A stretch of 64,000 nucleotides of DNA, from NCBI GenBank assembly GCA_963797765.1, contig CAWCQU010000002.1:558001-622000 (forward strand), read 5' to 3'. Position 1 is the stretch's first letter. Each line of letters begins with the position of its first letter. This stretch comes from JBGPTK01 sp963797765 (GTDB lineage: Bacteria > Acidobacteriota > Terriglobia > Acidiferrales > UBA7541). The notes under the pieces were generated by a model that saw only the letters and a program-made list of their open reading frames with translations, ran no database searches and was not told where the DNA came from. Shown here piece after piece: positions 53,757 to 63,165 of the stretch. A program made the translations under genes and the position numbers.

Positions 53757-56700
53757 TCACCGGCGCGCCAGAAGATGCTTTAAATCGCGGATCAGCACGG
53801 CCTCTTCGGAAGCGTCTTCGTCAAGTTCGGCTCGCATGGCGTCGTAAATCGGGAGACGGGCGACCGGCGGCATCGGCGCCGATTTTCCACGAACGGAGAA
53901 CCAGATAATTTGATTCAGAATTTGCGGATCGGCCATATCGGCAGCCGTCAAATCCTGTTTCTCTGATTCCTTCATCCAGCGCCCCCATTCAGGATCGCCG
54001 GAGACCGTCGAGATCAGATTGTCCGGAGCCACATCGGGCAGCACCGCCTGGTACGGCCGCAGGTCGGGCTCGGCGCGGAAAATATCGATGGGCGCGGCGG
54101 AAGCATCCAGCTGATTCATTGGCGGCATTCCCAGCAGCACTTCCATGGTGCGTATCAGGCTGACCGTATCGTGATACTGGTGCACCAGCGCGCCGGGACG
54201 GTTGTAAGCGCTGATCACCAGGGCCGGCGATCGGTGCGCGTCCACATGATCGGGGCCATCCTGCGCGTCGTCTTCCAGAACTAGAATCGCCGTGTCTTTC
54301 CAATACGAAGTCGAAGAAACTTCCTGCACCAACCGGCCCACCGCATAATCGTTTTCAGCCACGTAAAATTGCGGCGTAGGCGTTCCCGCCCGAATCCCGT
54401 TCGTATGGTCGTTGGGCAGATACAAGATGGTCATGGCCGGAAGGGAATCTCCTTTGCCGGCGTCGCTCGCCGCCACGATGCGATGAAAATCCTGCAGCCA
54501 ATCGGAGAGCCGAGAATATCCGTGAAATCGCTCGTCGGAATTCGAAGGAGAAATCAGCGGGTCAATCTTGCCGTTCGATTCCTTCGCCGCTTTATAGGAA
54601 TCGACCGTCATAGCGTCCGGCGTTAGCAGTTCAAATTCGCGGTAGGTCGGGCTCGCATGGCCTTCGAGTCCCTTGCGAACGGGAAGAACCAATGCGGTCG
54701 GCGTTACATCCGGATATTTCCTTACCGTACTGTTCGCATTGAAATTGTCCAGTTGCCGTTGCGAGAACGAGACCACACCTTCGCCATACGCACGATAGGT
54801 AAGTCCGGCCCGCGCGGCGTCATCCCACAGAAAAAGCGTGGACGGTTCGCCGATATCGCGCGCGCCATTCATGTACGGGACATAACGGCGGATGAATTTT
54901 TCGATATCCCCCGCGGTGGCGGGAACAGGAAGCGGCGGAGGCTGATTTTTCTTCGGCCAAATACTGGGAAGGCGATTTGTGCCTTGAAAATCATACGAGC
55001 GGCCGCGATACGAATAATTCCAGCGAAACGCTTTATCCACATAGTCGCTCGAGTAGGCGGCCGTGGCCCAGTTGTGCCCGTCGGGACTGGCCTCTGAATT
55101 CACGAAGAAGCGATCGAGCAAACCGAATCGTAGAGCGAGAGCGCGTGCATTCGGCGAAATATTCTGCGGAGGCCCGCCCGGCCGTTGCGCCGCTTCTCCC
55201 GCGCCAAAAATCGCCAGGCTGGGATCGCCATCCGCCGCCTCGCCATTGCCCGCGCGCTCCAAGTCGCCGAAGACCTGGTCGTAGCTGCGATTTTCCTTGA
55301 TCACGTAGATCACGTGATGGATTGGAGTGGGCCCCGGAAACAATTTCACATCGACGCTGCTGAGCAATCCTTCGTTGCGCATCACCTGTTGCGTAAATTC
55401 AGACAGGGTCTTCGCATCCGGTGGCGGCAACATGGAATAATCGCCGGCGAGCAAAGACACGTCGTATTGTCCGCCCTGCTTTTCGCGGCTGGTACCCACG
55501 GGAAACCGTTCGTTCGGCAATTTGGGAGTGAAATCTTTATTGCTCACCACCATGGACGAAGATTCGAAGCCCGTCCCTTTTCCGTTTCCGATGAAGAGCA
55601 ACCCATTCGCGAACGTAATCGCGGAAGGATAATGTCCGGTGGGAATAAATCCGCGGACTTTGCTGCGCGCGGCGGGCTGATCGTCGTCATCGTCATCTTT
55701 TTTATTTTTGCCGCGCATGGCAGGCGGCGCAATTCCGCGTGCAGAATAGGAAAGATCGACCACTGCAACCGCGTTGCTGTGCGCGTTGGCGACGTAGAGG
55801 CTCGATCCATCGGGGCTCAAGGCGAGATCCTCGGGACTGTTTCCCGGCGGAGTTTTCTCCGTCAAGCGCACGCCAATCGTTTCCAGAACTCTGTCCGTCG
55901 CTGTGGAAATCACCGAGACGCTATCGGCATCGGAATTCACCACGTAGAGCCGCGTCGCGGCCGCATTCAAAATCATGGAGGTGGGATGACGGCCAACCGG
56001 AATGCGCGTGATGGCGCGATGGGGATGCCGCGGATCGGCAACGGCCACGGTAGCCGTGCTCCAGCAGGAAACATAGACCTTGGTCACGCTACGCCCGTCG
56101 CGCGAAAGCAGCGGCTTTACCCCGTACGGGTAAACGAAATGTCCCGGCAGGCCGTCGCCCAAATCAATTCGCGTGAGCTTTCTTTCGTTACGCAGGTCAC
56201 TAATGATGCCCAGGCTATCGCCCAGATTGTTGGCGACGAACATCGTATTGCCGTCGGGAGAGACGGCGATTCCGGTGGGATAAACAGGTTCGTTGTTTTG
56301 GTAATCCTGCGGCCGGGCGGTGTCATTGCTTTCGTTGATGCGCGGTGATGCCGCGACGGTTGAAAATCCAGCCATGGAGATAAATCGCGCCTGTACTTTC
56401 GTTTCAGGGCCGGGCGAAGGCGGCTCGACCGGAGATGCCTGGCCGGGACGAAACTGAAACATCCAAATTTTATTTTCGAAGCCGCCCGAAACATAGAGCG
56501 TGTAATTTCCGGCGGGATCGGGCGACGGCGAAAATGCCGCACCCACATTCGCGCTTTGCGGCGAAGGGAAATAAACGTTCTGAATCACCTGCGGCGCAGG
56601 CTGCGCGTTCAAGTCAATCACCGCGATGGATTGCTGCCCGCGATTCGTGGACAGCGCTGAACTGCACGCCGTAGCCGCTATTCACGACAACCAGATAACG

Positions 56701-56943
56701 CCCGCCGCCATCCTTTGCCGCATGATCGGGGCTGCGTACAAAAGCCACGGGCAGCGAGCCCACTGCGGGAATTTTCGTTTCCGCATCCATCACCAGCGAA
56801 CCAGCCGGCGTAATTTTTCTCTGGTTGGTTTGCGGATCAGCCGCAGCCAGCCCTCGAGAATTTCCAGCAATGCTCAAAGCGATAGCCAGAGTGAGGAACA
56901 GGGCAATGCAGACTAGTCTTTTCGTGAAGAATGTCCTACACAT
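53757..56943 (-). pseudogene. Secreted YncE-type beta-propeller / phosphoesterase fusion, one frameshift
   Basis: The ATG at 56943 follows AAGGAG; a signal peptide (KRLVCIALFLTLAIALSIAG) comes next. An extra base at 56652 breaks the frame; restoring it gives about 1061 residues, joining SGYGVQFSA to STNRGQQSIAVIDLN. Residues ~100-470 are YVTN/YncE propeller repeats (GIAVSPDGNTMFVANNLGDSL and similar). Residues ~530-1050 are a PF04185-type phosphoesterase domain (HHVIYVIKENRSYDQVFGDLE, FFVNSEASPDGHNW, AILVLEDDAQDGPDHVDAHRSPAL). It is probably a periplasmic phospho- or phospholipid esterase with a propeller for substrate or partner binding. The single slip is probably a sequence error. Confidence 0.83.
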
Positions 56944-57323
56944 CGAGGAGCTCCTTCCGGTAACGCATGAAAGCAGGAGCATAACTCAAATGCCGGAAGC
57001 GCTGGTAGCGTCAACCCCCAAGCTAGTGTGCCCGCGATCGAAGAAAGGGATTCTCCAGTAGCAACTGCACATCATGAAATGCAGGCACCCGAGCCCGTCG
57101 TATCGATTCACATTTTTAGGAATACGTGGCTGAGCCGCGAGCCCCAGTATTGTCGAAGGGGCCTGCAGGAATGAAACGCAACAATCGTACCTTGGCGTGA
57201 CGTACCGTAATGGTATTATGCGCCCGTGCTCGCTTCCGCAAGGTAGCTAGCCCCAGCGGGGGAAGAGGCTGCGCCACAAACTGGAAACTCGCCAAGGACT
57301 GTTGAATACCAGTTTCAATCATT
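56944..57323. other. Intergenic boundary of the accessory cassette
   Basis: This 380-base gap separates the phosphoesterase gene from the DUF3644 gene, in opposite orientations. A weak promoter candidate lies at 57192-57219 (listed separately). No terminal repeat, tRNA or integrase was seen. Confidence 0.45.
57192..57219 (+). promoter_or_regulatory. Candidate promoter of the DUF3644-PRTase-NADAR cassette
   Basis: TTGGCG at 57192-57197 and TATTAT at 57214-57219 with a 16-base spacer. It would start transcription about 100 bases before the DUF3644 ATG. Match to the consensus is modest. Confidence 0.35.
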
Positions 57324-58344
57324 ATGAACTATCGCGGCTCATTCAAACATCTGGTTAGGAACGGAACCGCAGCCCTTGTGGCCGCAATTGAAATTTACAA
57401 CAAACCAAAGTTTGCATACCGCGACGAGTGCTTTGTAATACTTCTCCTCAACGCATGGGAGCTCGCCTTAAAGGCCCTCCTTTCCCAAAAATGGGAAGTC
57501 GATTTTCTATCCCAAAAAACGCAAGCAGCCTTACAGAACGCTGACGTGGGAGGATGCAATAAAACAAGCTGAGCCGCTGTTCCCCAGCACTTTACCGGCG
57601 CTGGCAGTGAGGCGAAATCTCGAACTCTTGAGCACCTATCGCGACAACGCAGTGCACTTCTACAACGCAAAAGGGTTTGGTAGCCTGATTTATGCACTGG
57701 CCCAAACTAGCATCGTGAACTTCAAAGACCTTGTTGCCGAGGCGTTTGAAGTCGATCTCGGGAAAGAGATCACTTGGCAGCTTCTACCTCTCGGTATGAA
57801 TGCTCCGCTTGACCCAATTGAGTACATCGGCGGCCAGGAGATTGAGGGCAATAAAAACGCGTCTCCAGTGAGACAGTTTATCGCTGAACTGGCGAAGGCC
57901 ACCAAGGAGATTCGGAAGGCCGGGGAGGACACCGGTAGGCTTCTGACGGTTTTCAAGGTAAAACTCGAATCGACAAAGAAGATAGGAAGCGCAGACGTCC
58001 TCGTCGGGGTCGGCGCTGCCAACGCGGTAGAAGGCCCGCTCGCCATCGTGAAAACGGTTGATCCCAACATTACCCACCCTCTGAGGCAAACTGAAGTGAT
58101 AGAGCAGATCGAAACGCTACACGGACGGAGGTTCACTGGGCACATTTTCCAAGCCATCGCGTGGAAGCACAAATTGAAATCCAATCCTACTTTCTGCTGG
58201 CAGGCAAAAGAAGGGGTTCTGACGAGATACTCCCAAGACACTGTCTCTTACATCGGGCGTTTGACGCCAGCGGACTTAGACGCTGCTCTCAAAGACTACC
58301 GCGAATATTTCCGGACGCGATCCGCTGGAAGAAAGCGGTCGTGA
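57324..58344 (+). pseudogene. DUF3644 domain protein, one frameshift
   Basis: About 339 residues after removing one base in CCC at 57484-57486. The N-terminus (NYRGSFKHLVRNGTAALVAAIEIYNKP, YRDECFVILLLNAWELALKALL) continues in the other frame as KNGKSIFYPKKRKQPYRTL, the pattern of DUF3644. The rest (WEDAIKQAEPLFPSTLPALAVRRNLELLSTYRDNAVHFYN) is helical, with an RxxxxH-like RDNAVHFY segment reminiscent of HEPN-type RNases. DUF3644 proteins are of unknown biochemistry. It is the first gene of a compact cassette with PRTase and NADAR genes. The AT-richer look differs from the flanks. Confidence 0.7.
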
Positions 58345-58456
58345 ATTCTCTGTCTCGAGAGAAAAGGAAGTTCGTTCTGATCACAGGCCAAATTGAAGGC
58401 CGCGCATCGTCCGTCACCGTTCAGAGCTGGGATTTGAAAGTCATTAGGAGACAGCA

Positions 58457-59441
58457 ATGAGCACTTTACGTGAGATGCAGGAATCTATTTCTTCCACTAT
58501 CGCTGACTATCGAATTGGCGAAGACCTGGACATGGGTCCGGACCACGTCCATACTTGGGTTCGTCAGTTTGAGGAGGCCGTTCGAGAGCCTCTCCTGGTA
58601 GAGCTCGATCACGTTTTAAAAAAAACCTATATCTCGAAGAGGAATGCTGACAAATTTTTATCTGGACTCGTTAAGAATAATAAACTAGCTGGAGATAGGC
58701 CCTGCGATTTCTGGCGCGCAGTTTCATTCCTAAATATACAGGCGGGTGGCAGTAGCCAAAGAGAAATGCTCCAGGTCTTTGACGATGTCTTGGATAAGGA
58801 TTGTGAGTTCAGAATCAAGAATTGTGGTGGGAACAACGGAGTCTTCCTCTATTTGGACGACGTGATCTTCACTGGTAACCGGGTGAAGAACGATCTGGGG
58901 CGTTGGATAAGTCTCTGATTGCCCCAAGAAGGCTCAGGTACATATTGTTACCATGGCCTACCATCGCTTGGGGCAATTCTATGCGCGTGAGAAAATCCAA
59001 AATGCTGCGGAAGCAAATAATAAAGAACTGAAAACGTCATGGTGGCGATGCCTTGAACTCGAAGACAGAAAAATCTATGTGAACACATCCGACGTCCTGC
59101 GTCCAACAATGCTTCCCGACGACGAACTGGTAACTGAATATGCGCAGAGCTTGAGGTTTCCTCCGGTTCTGCGCAATGCTGGCAACGTGGGCGAGAACAA
59201 GTTCTTCTCTTCAGAACACGGGCGGAGTCTTCTGGAACAAGAGTTCCTTAAGGCTGGAGTGAAAATACGGTCTCTGTGTCCTTACCTGAACAAATATCAA
59301 AGGCCACTTGGTAATATGGTTCTTGACACATTGGGGTTTGGTGCGACGATTGTCACCTTTCGAAATTGTGCCAATAATTGCCCTCTCGCTTTTTGGGCTG
59401 GTGATCCTTGGTATCCATTATTTCCACGGAAGACAAACTGA
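58457..59441 (+). pseudogene. Phosphoribosyltransferase-like conflict protein, one frameshift
   Basis: The ATG at 58457 follows AGGAGA; about 327 residues after removing one base at about 58913. The core shows the type I PRTase PRPP-binding signature LYLDDVIFTGNRV (residues 131-143): hydrophobic strand, two acidic residues, TG. Continuation in the other frame gives SDCPKKAQVHIVTMAYHRLGQFYARE and a C-terminal domain with a Cys-rich ending. It resembles the PRTase-CE type found beside effector and NAD-metabolism genes, identified from memory of the family. Its stop overlaps the NADAR start (TGATG), so the proteins are probably made together. Predicted chemistry: transfer of a base to or from PRPP/ribose-5-phosphate. 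Confidence 0.62.
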
Positions 59442-60067
59442 TGGCTCATGACGTTTCAACAAGGACTTACTTGCGTCAGAGTAGCGTAGTTTTTAGGATG
59501 ACGAAAGAGCGCTTCGGCGGCCTATCCAACATGGCTTCAGGATTTCCGTTGGAAGTTAATGGAATCAGGATCTGGAGTTCCGAGGCGCTTTATCAGGCGT
59601 GTCGATTCCCCCATTTGCCGCATGTCCAAGAGCTGATTATCAGCCAACGCAGCCCGATGACCGCGAAGATGAAAAGCAAACCTCATCGGAAAAATTCGAG
59701 GCCAGATTGGGAAAAGATCAATGTCACCGTAATGAAATGGTGTTTGCGAGTAAAGCTAGCCCAGAACTGGTTGACGTTCGGTGACTTGCTGTTGTCTACG
59801 GGAGAGGCTCCAATCGTTGAAGAGTCTGTAAGAGACAAGTTTTGGGCAGCAAAGCCCCTCGACGACGGGACTCTTGTTGGTGGAAACGTCTTGGGCAGGC
59901 TTCTAATGGAGCTGCGAGAAGAACTCCGGGGACCTAATAAACAATCGCTATCACAAGTAGCGACCCCAAACATCACCAACTTTCTATTTCTTGGAAAACC
60001 AATCGGAACAATCGAAGTTCGTTCAGATATGGAACCCAAGCACTGGGCCATCCAGCGCTGGATGTAA
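59441..60067 (+). CDS. NADAR (YbiA/DUF1768-like) domain protein
   Basis: 208 residues; ATG 59441 overlaps the PRTase TGA. It shows the NADAR core: FRMTKERFGGLSNMASGFPLEVNGIRIWSSEALYQACRFPHLPHVQELI (residues ~20-68), MKSKPHRKNSRPDWEKINVTVMKWCLRVKLAQN, and FWAAKPLDDGTLVGGNVLGRLLMELRE. NADAR enzymes act on ADP-ribose or related N-glycosides; some reverse ADP-ribosylation of guanine in DNA, and YbiA takes part in riboflavin-intermediate turnover. With a PRTase upstream and DUF3644 first, the cassette fits a nucleotide/ADP-ribose conflict system. The frame is complete and uninterrupted. Confidence 0.8.
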   Translation: MAHDVSTRTYLRQSSVVFRMTKERFGGLSNMASGFPLEVNGIRIWSSEALYQACRFPHLPHVQELIISQRSPMTAKMKSKPHRKNSRPDWEKINVTVMKWCLRVKLAQNWLTFGDLLLSTGEAPIVEESVRDKFWAAKPLDDGTLVGGNVLGRLLMELREELRGPNKQSLSQVATPNITNFLFLGKPIGTIEVRSDMEPKHWAIQRWM

Positions 60068-60129
60068 CGGTTACGAAATCCCGCCAGAGCGCACTTCAAG
60101 ATCGGGAGGATCTGGAACACTCTTTCTAC

Positions 60130-60492
60130 CTAGTGGGAAATGTCAGCAGATTCCACGATCTGAGCTGCCTCTTCGTCCGCCAAGTTCTTCGTGATGTTCT
60201 CGAGTAGCAGGGCGGCAACTTGCATAGGCTCGACATGCACATTTCGCTTCACTTCGATGCTGTGGGCAATCTGCTCGAGGCGCCTTAACGTTTGCTCGGC
60301 AAGTGGCACCAGGCGGCGCTCCGTCCAGGAGGGATCGGTGGCGCGTCCGCCGCCTTCGGGGACTCGGAACCGTCCCTGAACCTCTGCCACAAGTTGCATC
60401 GCTCCGAAGTAACCGCCGCCGGCGCGAACCTTGCCTCGCCGTTTTGCACCGAGACCCCTGGCAATTTTGTCGATATCGATTCGTGGTCTCAT
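60130..60492 (-). CDS. Hypothetical small protein
   Basis: 120 residues, preceded by GAGGAG and ATG 60492. The product is basic near the N-terminus (GLGAKRRGKVRAGGGYFGAMQL) and then helical with a leucine-rich C-terminus (PMQVAALLLENITKNL). No known domain recognised. It converges on the NADAR gene (60067) and is preceded on the same strand by a 39-residue frame. These two small genes could form a unit of their own, toxin-antitoxin-like in size, but no family evidence supports that. Confidence 0.5.
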   Translation of the reverse strand: MRPRIDIDKIARGLGAKRRGKVRAGGGYFGAMQLVAEVQGRFRVPEGGGRATDPSWTERRLVPLAEQTLRRLEQIAHSIEVKRNVHVEPMQVAALLLENITKNLADEEAAQIVESADISH

Positions 60493-60495
60493 CGG

Positions 60496-60615
60496 TCACT
60501 CCTCTTCCATGCGCTCAATATAGATCGTTCGCGCCCTTGCGACAATAAAAGTTTCGGGAGCGATTGCAAGTCCCTCTCCGCATAAGCACTGCTGAACCCG
60601 TGCAGAGACCGACAT
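60496..60615 (-). CDS. Possible very small protein, 39 residues
   Basis: A frame from ATG 60615 to TGA 60496 with a weak AAGGC element upstream. The peptide MSVSARVQQCLCGEGLAIA then continues to ARTIYIERMEEE. Its stop lies three bases before the ATG of the 120-residue gene, and its last codons contain that gene's ribosome binding site. Such tight packing supports real translation, but the length gives no safe family match. Confidence 0.35.
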   Translation of the reverse strand: MSVSARVQQCLCGEGLAIAPETFIVARARTIYIERMEEE

Positions 60616-60741
60616 AAGCCTTGACCAATATGTTAAAATGGTAAATAGAAAAAGGTGGAGGATTTGTCGAGGGCGAATGAACAATGATCGCCGGTTCAAC
60701 GAAGGCTGCGGGGAGGAATTCGAAGACAATCTACCAAACAC

Positions 60742-61038
60742 AATTCGAGCAAGCCAATTAAGCCGGAATCGGCGGAATTAGCTAAAAGTTAATCGCTAGG
60801 GCAATTTATTAGAAACGCCCGTAAGCGATTCAAAACAATAGGCGGCCTGCAGTTCTAATCGCTCCTATGTAGTCGATCTTTCGCGACTAGAAATGGGGAT
60901 TTGCGGGGCAGCGGGTGGGCGCGGCTGAAGCCGGCCCCTACAAAAGGCAACGGAAAGAGGGCGCGGCTCCCCGATCAACGACATCGGGGCGAGGAAAGCC
61001 GGCCCCTACAAGAGGCGAAGATTTGCGAAAGCGAATCG
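60742..61038. repeat. Intergenic region with two copies of a 19-base unit
   Basis: GCCGGCCCCTACAAAAGGC at 60930-60948 and GCCGGCCCCTACAAGAGGC at 60998-61016 differ by one base. GGGCGCGGCTGAAGCCG at 60917-60933 also occurs at 33886-33902. These look like copies of a small intergenic repeat. Nothing else is supported in the gap. Confidence 0.6.
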
Positions 61039-62649
61039 CTAGCTTAATTCGAGGCGGGTTTCGCTTAGGTCTAATTCGTGTTCGATTTTGCGTAGGACTT
61101 CGTCGTTGATGCGGCCATCGTTGCGGAGGCGGACTGCGGTTTTTCGTTCGACGCGAAGCAATTCCACCAGCAGGGAGCGGTGGCGATCGAGTTGTTTGCT
61201 GTTCATTACGCCGCTGGGGGCGCTTTCCTTGCTCAAGGCGGCCAGGCGTTGGGCGTAACGCTGGGAGATTTCGTCGTAGACCGGCTCGAAATCGGGCAGG
61301 TCCGATTCTCGCGCTCCCTGAAGATGCGTCAGAGCCGTGCTGGCGATGATGCGGCGCGCTTCCTCTTCTTCGCCCTCATCGGCTGGTTTGCCGGCCAGTC
61401 CTAGCGCGCGAATCAGCGCCGGCAGTGTCAGTCCCTGCAGCACCAACGTCACCAGAATTACGCAGAAAGTAAGAAACACGATCAGATTGCGCTGCGGAAA
61501 TGGACTGCCGTCGGCAAGAGTTTCCGGCAACGCCAGAGCCGCGGCCAGCGCGACGACGCCGCGCATGCCGGTCCAGCCCACCACGAAAACCTGTCTGACG
61601 GTAGGAAACGGAATTTGCTGATGCAAGAGTTTCGCGCGAATGAAATAAGAGATATAGGCGCCGGGGAAGACCCACACCAATCGCAGCAGGATGATCAACG
61701 CGCTAAATAGCGCTCCATAAAGCAGCAACTGCGAAAAACGGTATTCATGAATCCCCGCAAGCACGTGCGGCAACTGCAAGCCGATCAGAACGAAAATCAG
61801 TCCGTTGATGGCAAACGTCAGCGAATCCCACACAGCCCAGGCCTGCATGCGCACCGTGGCTGAAAAAAACTGGGAACTTTTGCGGCTGAGGTAGAGTCCG
61901 CAGGCGACCACCGCAAGCACCCCGGAGCCGCCCAGCGAGCCCGCGGCCAGATAGACCGCGTATGGAGTGAGGATGCTGACGACAATTTCGATTGGGCCGT
62001 CATCAATGCGGCGCTCGAACCATTCGACGACCAAACCGATCAGCAGGCCGACGGCGATTCCCACGGCGATGAGATAACTGAGGCGAAGCGCGCCCTCCGG
62101 CATCGATGGAGTGCGGCCGCTGACGACCATGCCGATTCCGAATTCGAGCGCGAGAAGTCCAGTGGCATCGTTGACCAGGCTTTCGCCTTCCAAAATAGCC
62201 ACGATGCGCTGCGGCAGGCCGACGCGTTTTGCGATGGAGGTGGCGGCGATGGCGTCCGTGGTGGCAACCACCGCGCCCAGAACGAAGCCGAGTTGCCAAT
62301 TGAAACCGGGGAACACCCATGGAGCTGTCCAGGCCACTCCGCGCACGGTGAACACCACAAGCCCAATCGCGAGAAACGAGATGCTGAGCAAATTGAATTT
62401 GAATTCGCGCCAGGAGGTAAGCCAGGCAGCGGAGTACAGCAAGGGAGGCAGGACTACCAGAAAAATTACGTCGGGATTGAGCGTGATTTTGGGGATTCTG
62501 GGAAACAGGCTGAGAAACAGTCCGGCGATCACCAGGACAATCGGATAAGGAGTTTGCAGCTTGCGTGCGAGCACCGCGAACATCACGACGAACGTCAGCA
62601 GCACGATGAAAACAATTTCGACTGCGTGGATTCCGCCGCTTTCTAGCAT
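61039..62649 (-). CDS. CPA1 family Na+/H+ antiporter
   Basis: 536 residues. Twelve or thirteen hydrophobic segments cover residues 10-400. The ion-binding helices include ATTDAIAATSIAKRVGLP (~125-145) and LEGESLVNDATGLLALEF (~155-170), with the Asn-Asp pair of the electroneutral CPA1/NhaP-type branch. VVGWTGMRGVVALAAALALP near 365 is the conserved arginine-containing segment. The C-terminal ~110 residues are cytosolic and charged. It exchanges Na+ (or K+) for H+ at the inner membrane for pH and salt homeostasis. The start at 62649 lies upstream of the rrn promoter, reading away from it. Confidence 0.9.
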   Translation of the reverse strand: MLESGGIHAVEIVFIVLLTFVVMFAVLARKLQTPYPIVLVIAGLFLSLFPRIPKITLNPDVIFLVVLPPLLYSAAWLTSWREFKFNLLSISFLAIGLVVFTVRGVAWTAPWVFPGFNWQLGFVLGAVVATTDAIAATSIAKRVGLPQRIVAILEGESLVNDATGLLALEFGIGMVVSGRTPSMPEGALRLSYLIAVGIAVGLLIGLVVEWFERRIDDGPIEIVVSILTPYAVYLAAGSLGGSGVLAVVACGLYLSRKSSQFFSATVRMQAWAVWDSLTFAINGLIFVLIGLQLPHVLAGIHEYRFSQLLLYGALFSALIILLRLVWVFPGAYISYFIRAKLLHQQIPFPTVRQVFVVGWTGMRGVVALAAALALPETLADGSPFPQRNLIVFLTFCVILVTLVLQGLTLPALIRALGLAGKPADEGEEEEARRIIASTALTHLQGARESDLPDFEPVYDEISQRYAQRLAALSKESAPSGVMNSKQLDRHRSLLVELLRVERKTAVRLRNDGRINDEVLRKIEHELDLSETRLELS

Positions 62650-62870
62650 TGGTCTGCTCGCTGCTCGCGATTATTCATAGATAAAACAGTTTATTAGTTG
62701 CCTTCCGAGCGAGGGCTTGTGTTGAAGCCGTAAGGTTACCCGAAACGATGGAGATACAAAAGACGGAGAGATGAATGGATCCGGCCCCAACTGCTGAATC
62801 GAATGGGGTCGAACGACAATACACGCGAAGTTTTCTTTCATCATTTCCCACAGGGCAAGGAAAGAACGCC

Positions 62871-62899
62871 TTGACAGGGAGGGCTTCCTTCGCTATTAT
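62871..62899 (+). promoter_or_regulatory. Sigma70-type rrn promoter
   Basis: TTGACA at 62871-62876 and TATTAT at 62894-62899 with an ideal 17-base spacer. Transcription would start near 62906, about 260 bases before the 16S 5' end. This is the strongest promoter match in the window. Confidence 0.8.
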
Positions 62900-62996
62900 T
62901 TCCAATTGCCTGAACACCTTTCTGCTGGACAGAAGGGTTTCCACTGATGGAACTGCCTGAGTGAAGTCCTCTGGAGGGTTCGTTAGATGGGATTCA

Positions 62997-63007
62997 GCTC
63001 TTTGACA
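62997..63007 (+). promoter_or_regulatory. boxA-like antitermination motif
   Basis: GCTCTTTGACA matches the rrn boxA consensus (TGCTCTTTAACA) and lies between promoter and 16S, where Nus-factor loading prevents premature termination. Confidence 0.6.
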
Positions 63008-63121
63008 ATTCGGATGAAACATGCCAGAACCCGTTTGGTTCAGCCTTTGTTCCGCTTAACGGCGGAATGAAGGAAATTTGAGAGAACCGAGCGATTCAAA
63101 AATTCGCTCTGAAATGTCTGG

Positions 63122-63145
63122 CCCCGGTGCAAACCCGGGGTTTTT
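63122..63145 (+). terminator. Terminator-like hairpin inside the rrn leader
   Basis: CCCCGG (63122-63127) pairs with CCGGGG (63135-63140) around TGCAAAC, directly followed by TTTTT. It has the form of an intrinsic terminator, yet lies about 20 bases before the 16S 5' end and downstream of boxA. Confidence 0.6.
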
Positions 63146-63165
63146 GATTTTCAGGGCAATAGGAT

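Larger units (their letters stand above)
62650..63165 (+). other. Leader region of the rRNA operon
   Basis: 516 bases between the antiporter start and 16S rRNA. It contains the promoter at 62871, a boxA-like motif at 62997, a TTCCGC/GCGGAA stem at 63050-63067 and a terminator-like hairpin at 63122. No coding frame is supported. Confidence 0.7.

Noticed and set aside
57116..57322. 68-residue minus-strand frame just before the cassette
   Set aside because: No family match, low-complexity composition, and it overlaps the candidate promoter.
62675..63022. 115-residue minus-strand frame in the rrn leader
   Set aside because: Overlaps the promoter and boxA of the rRNA operon and has no family resemblance.
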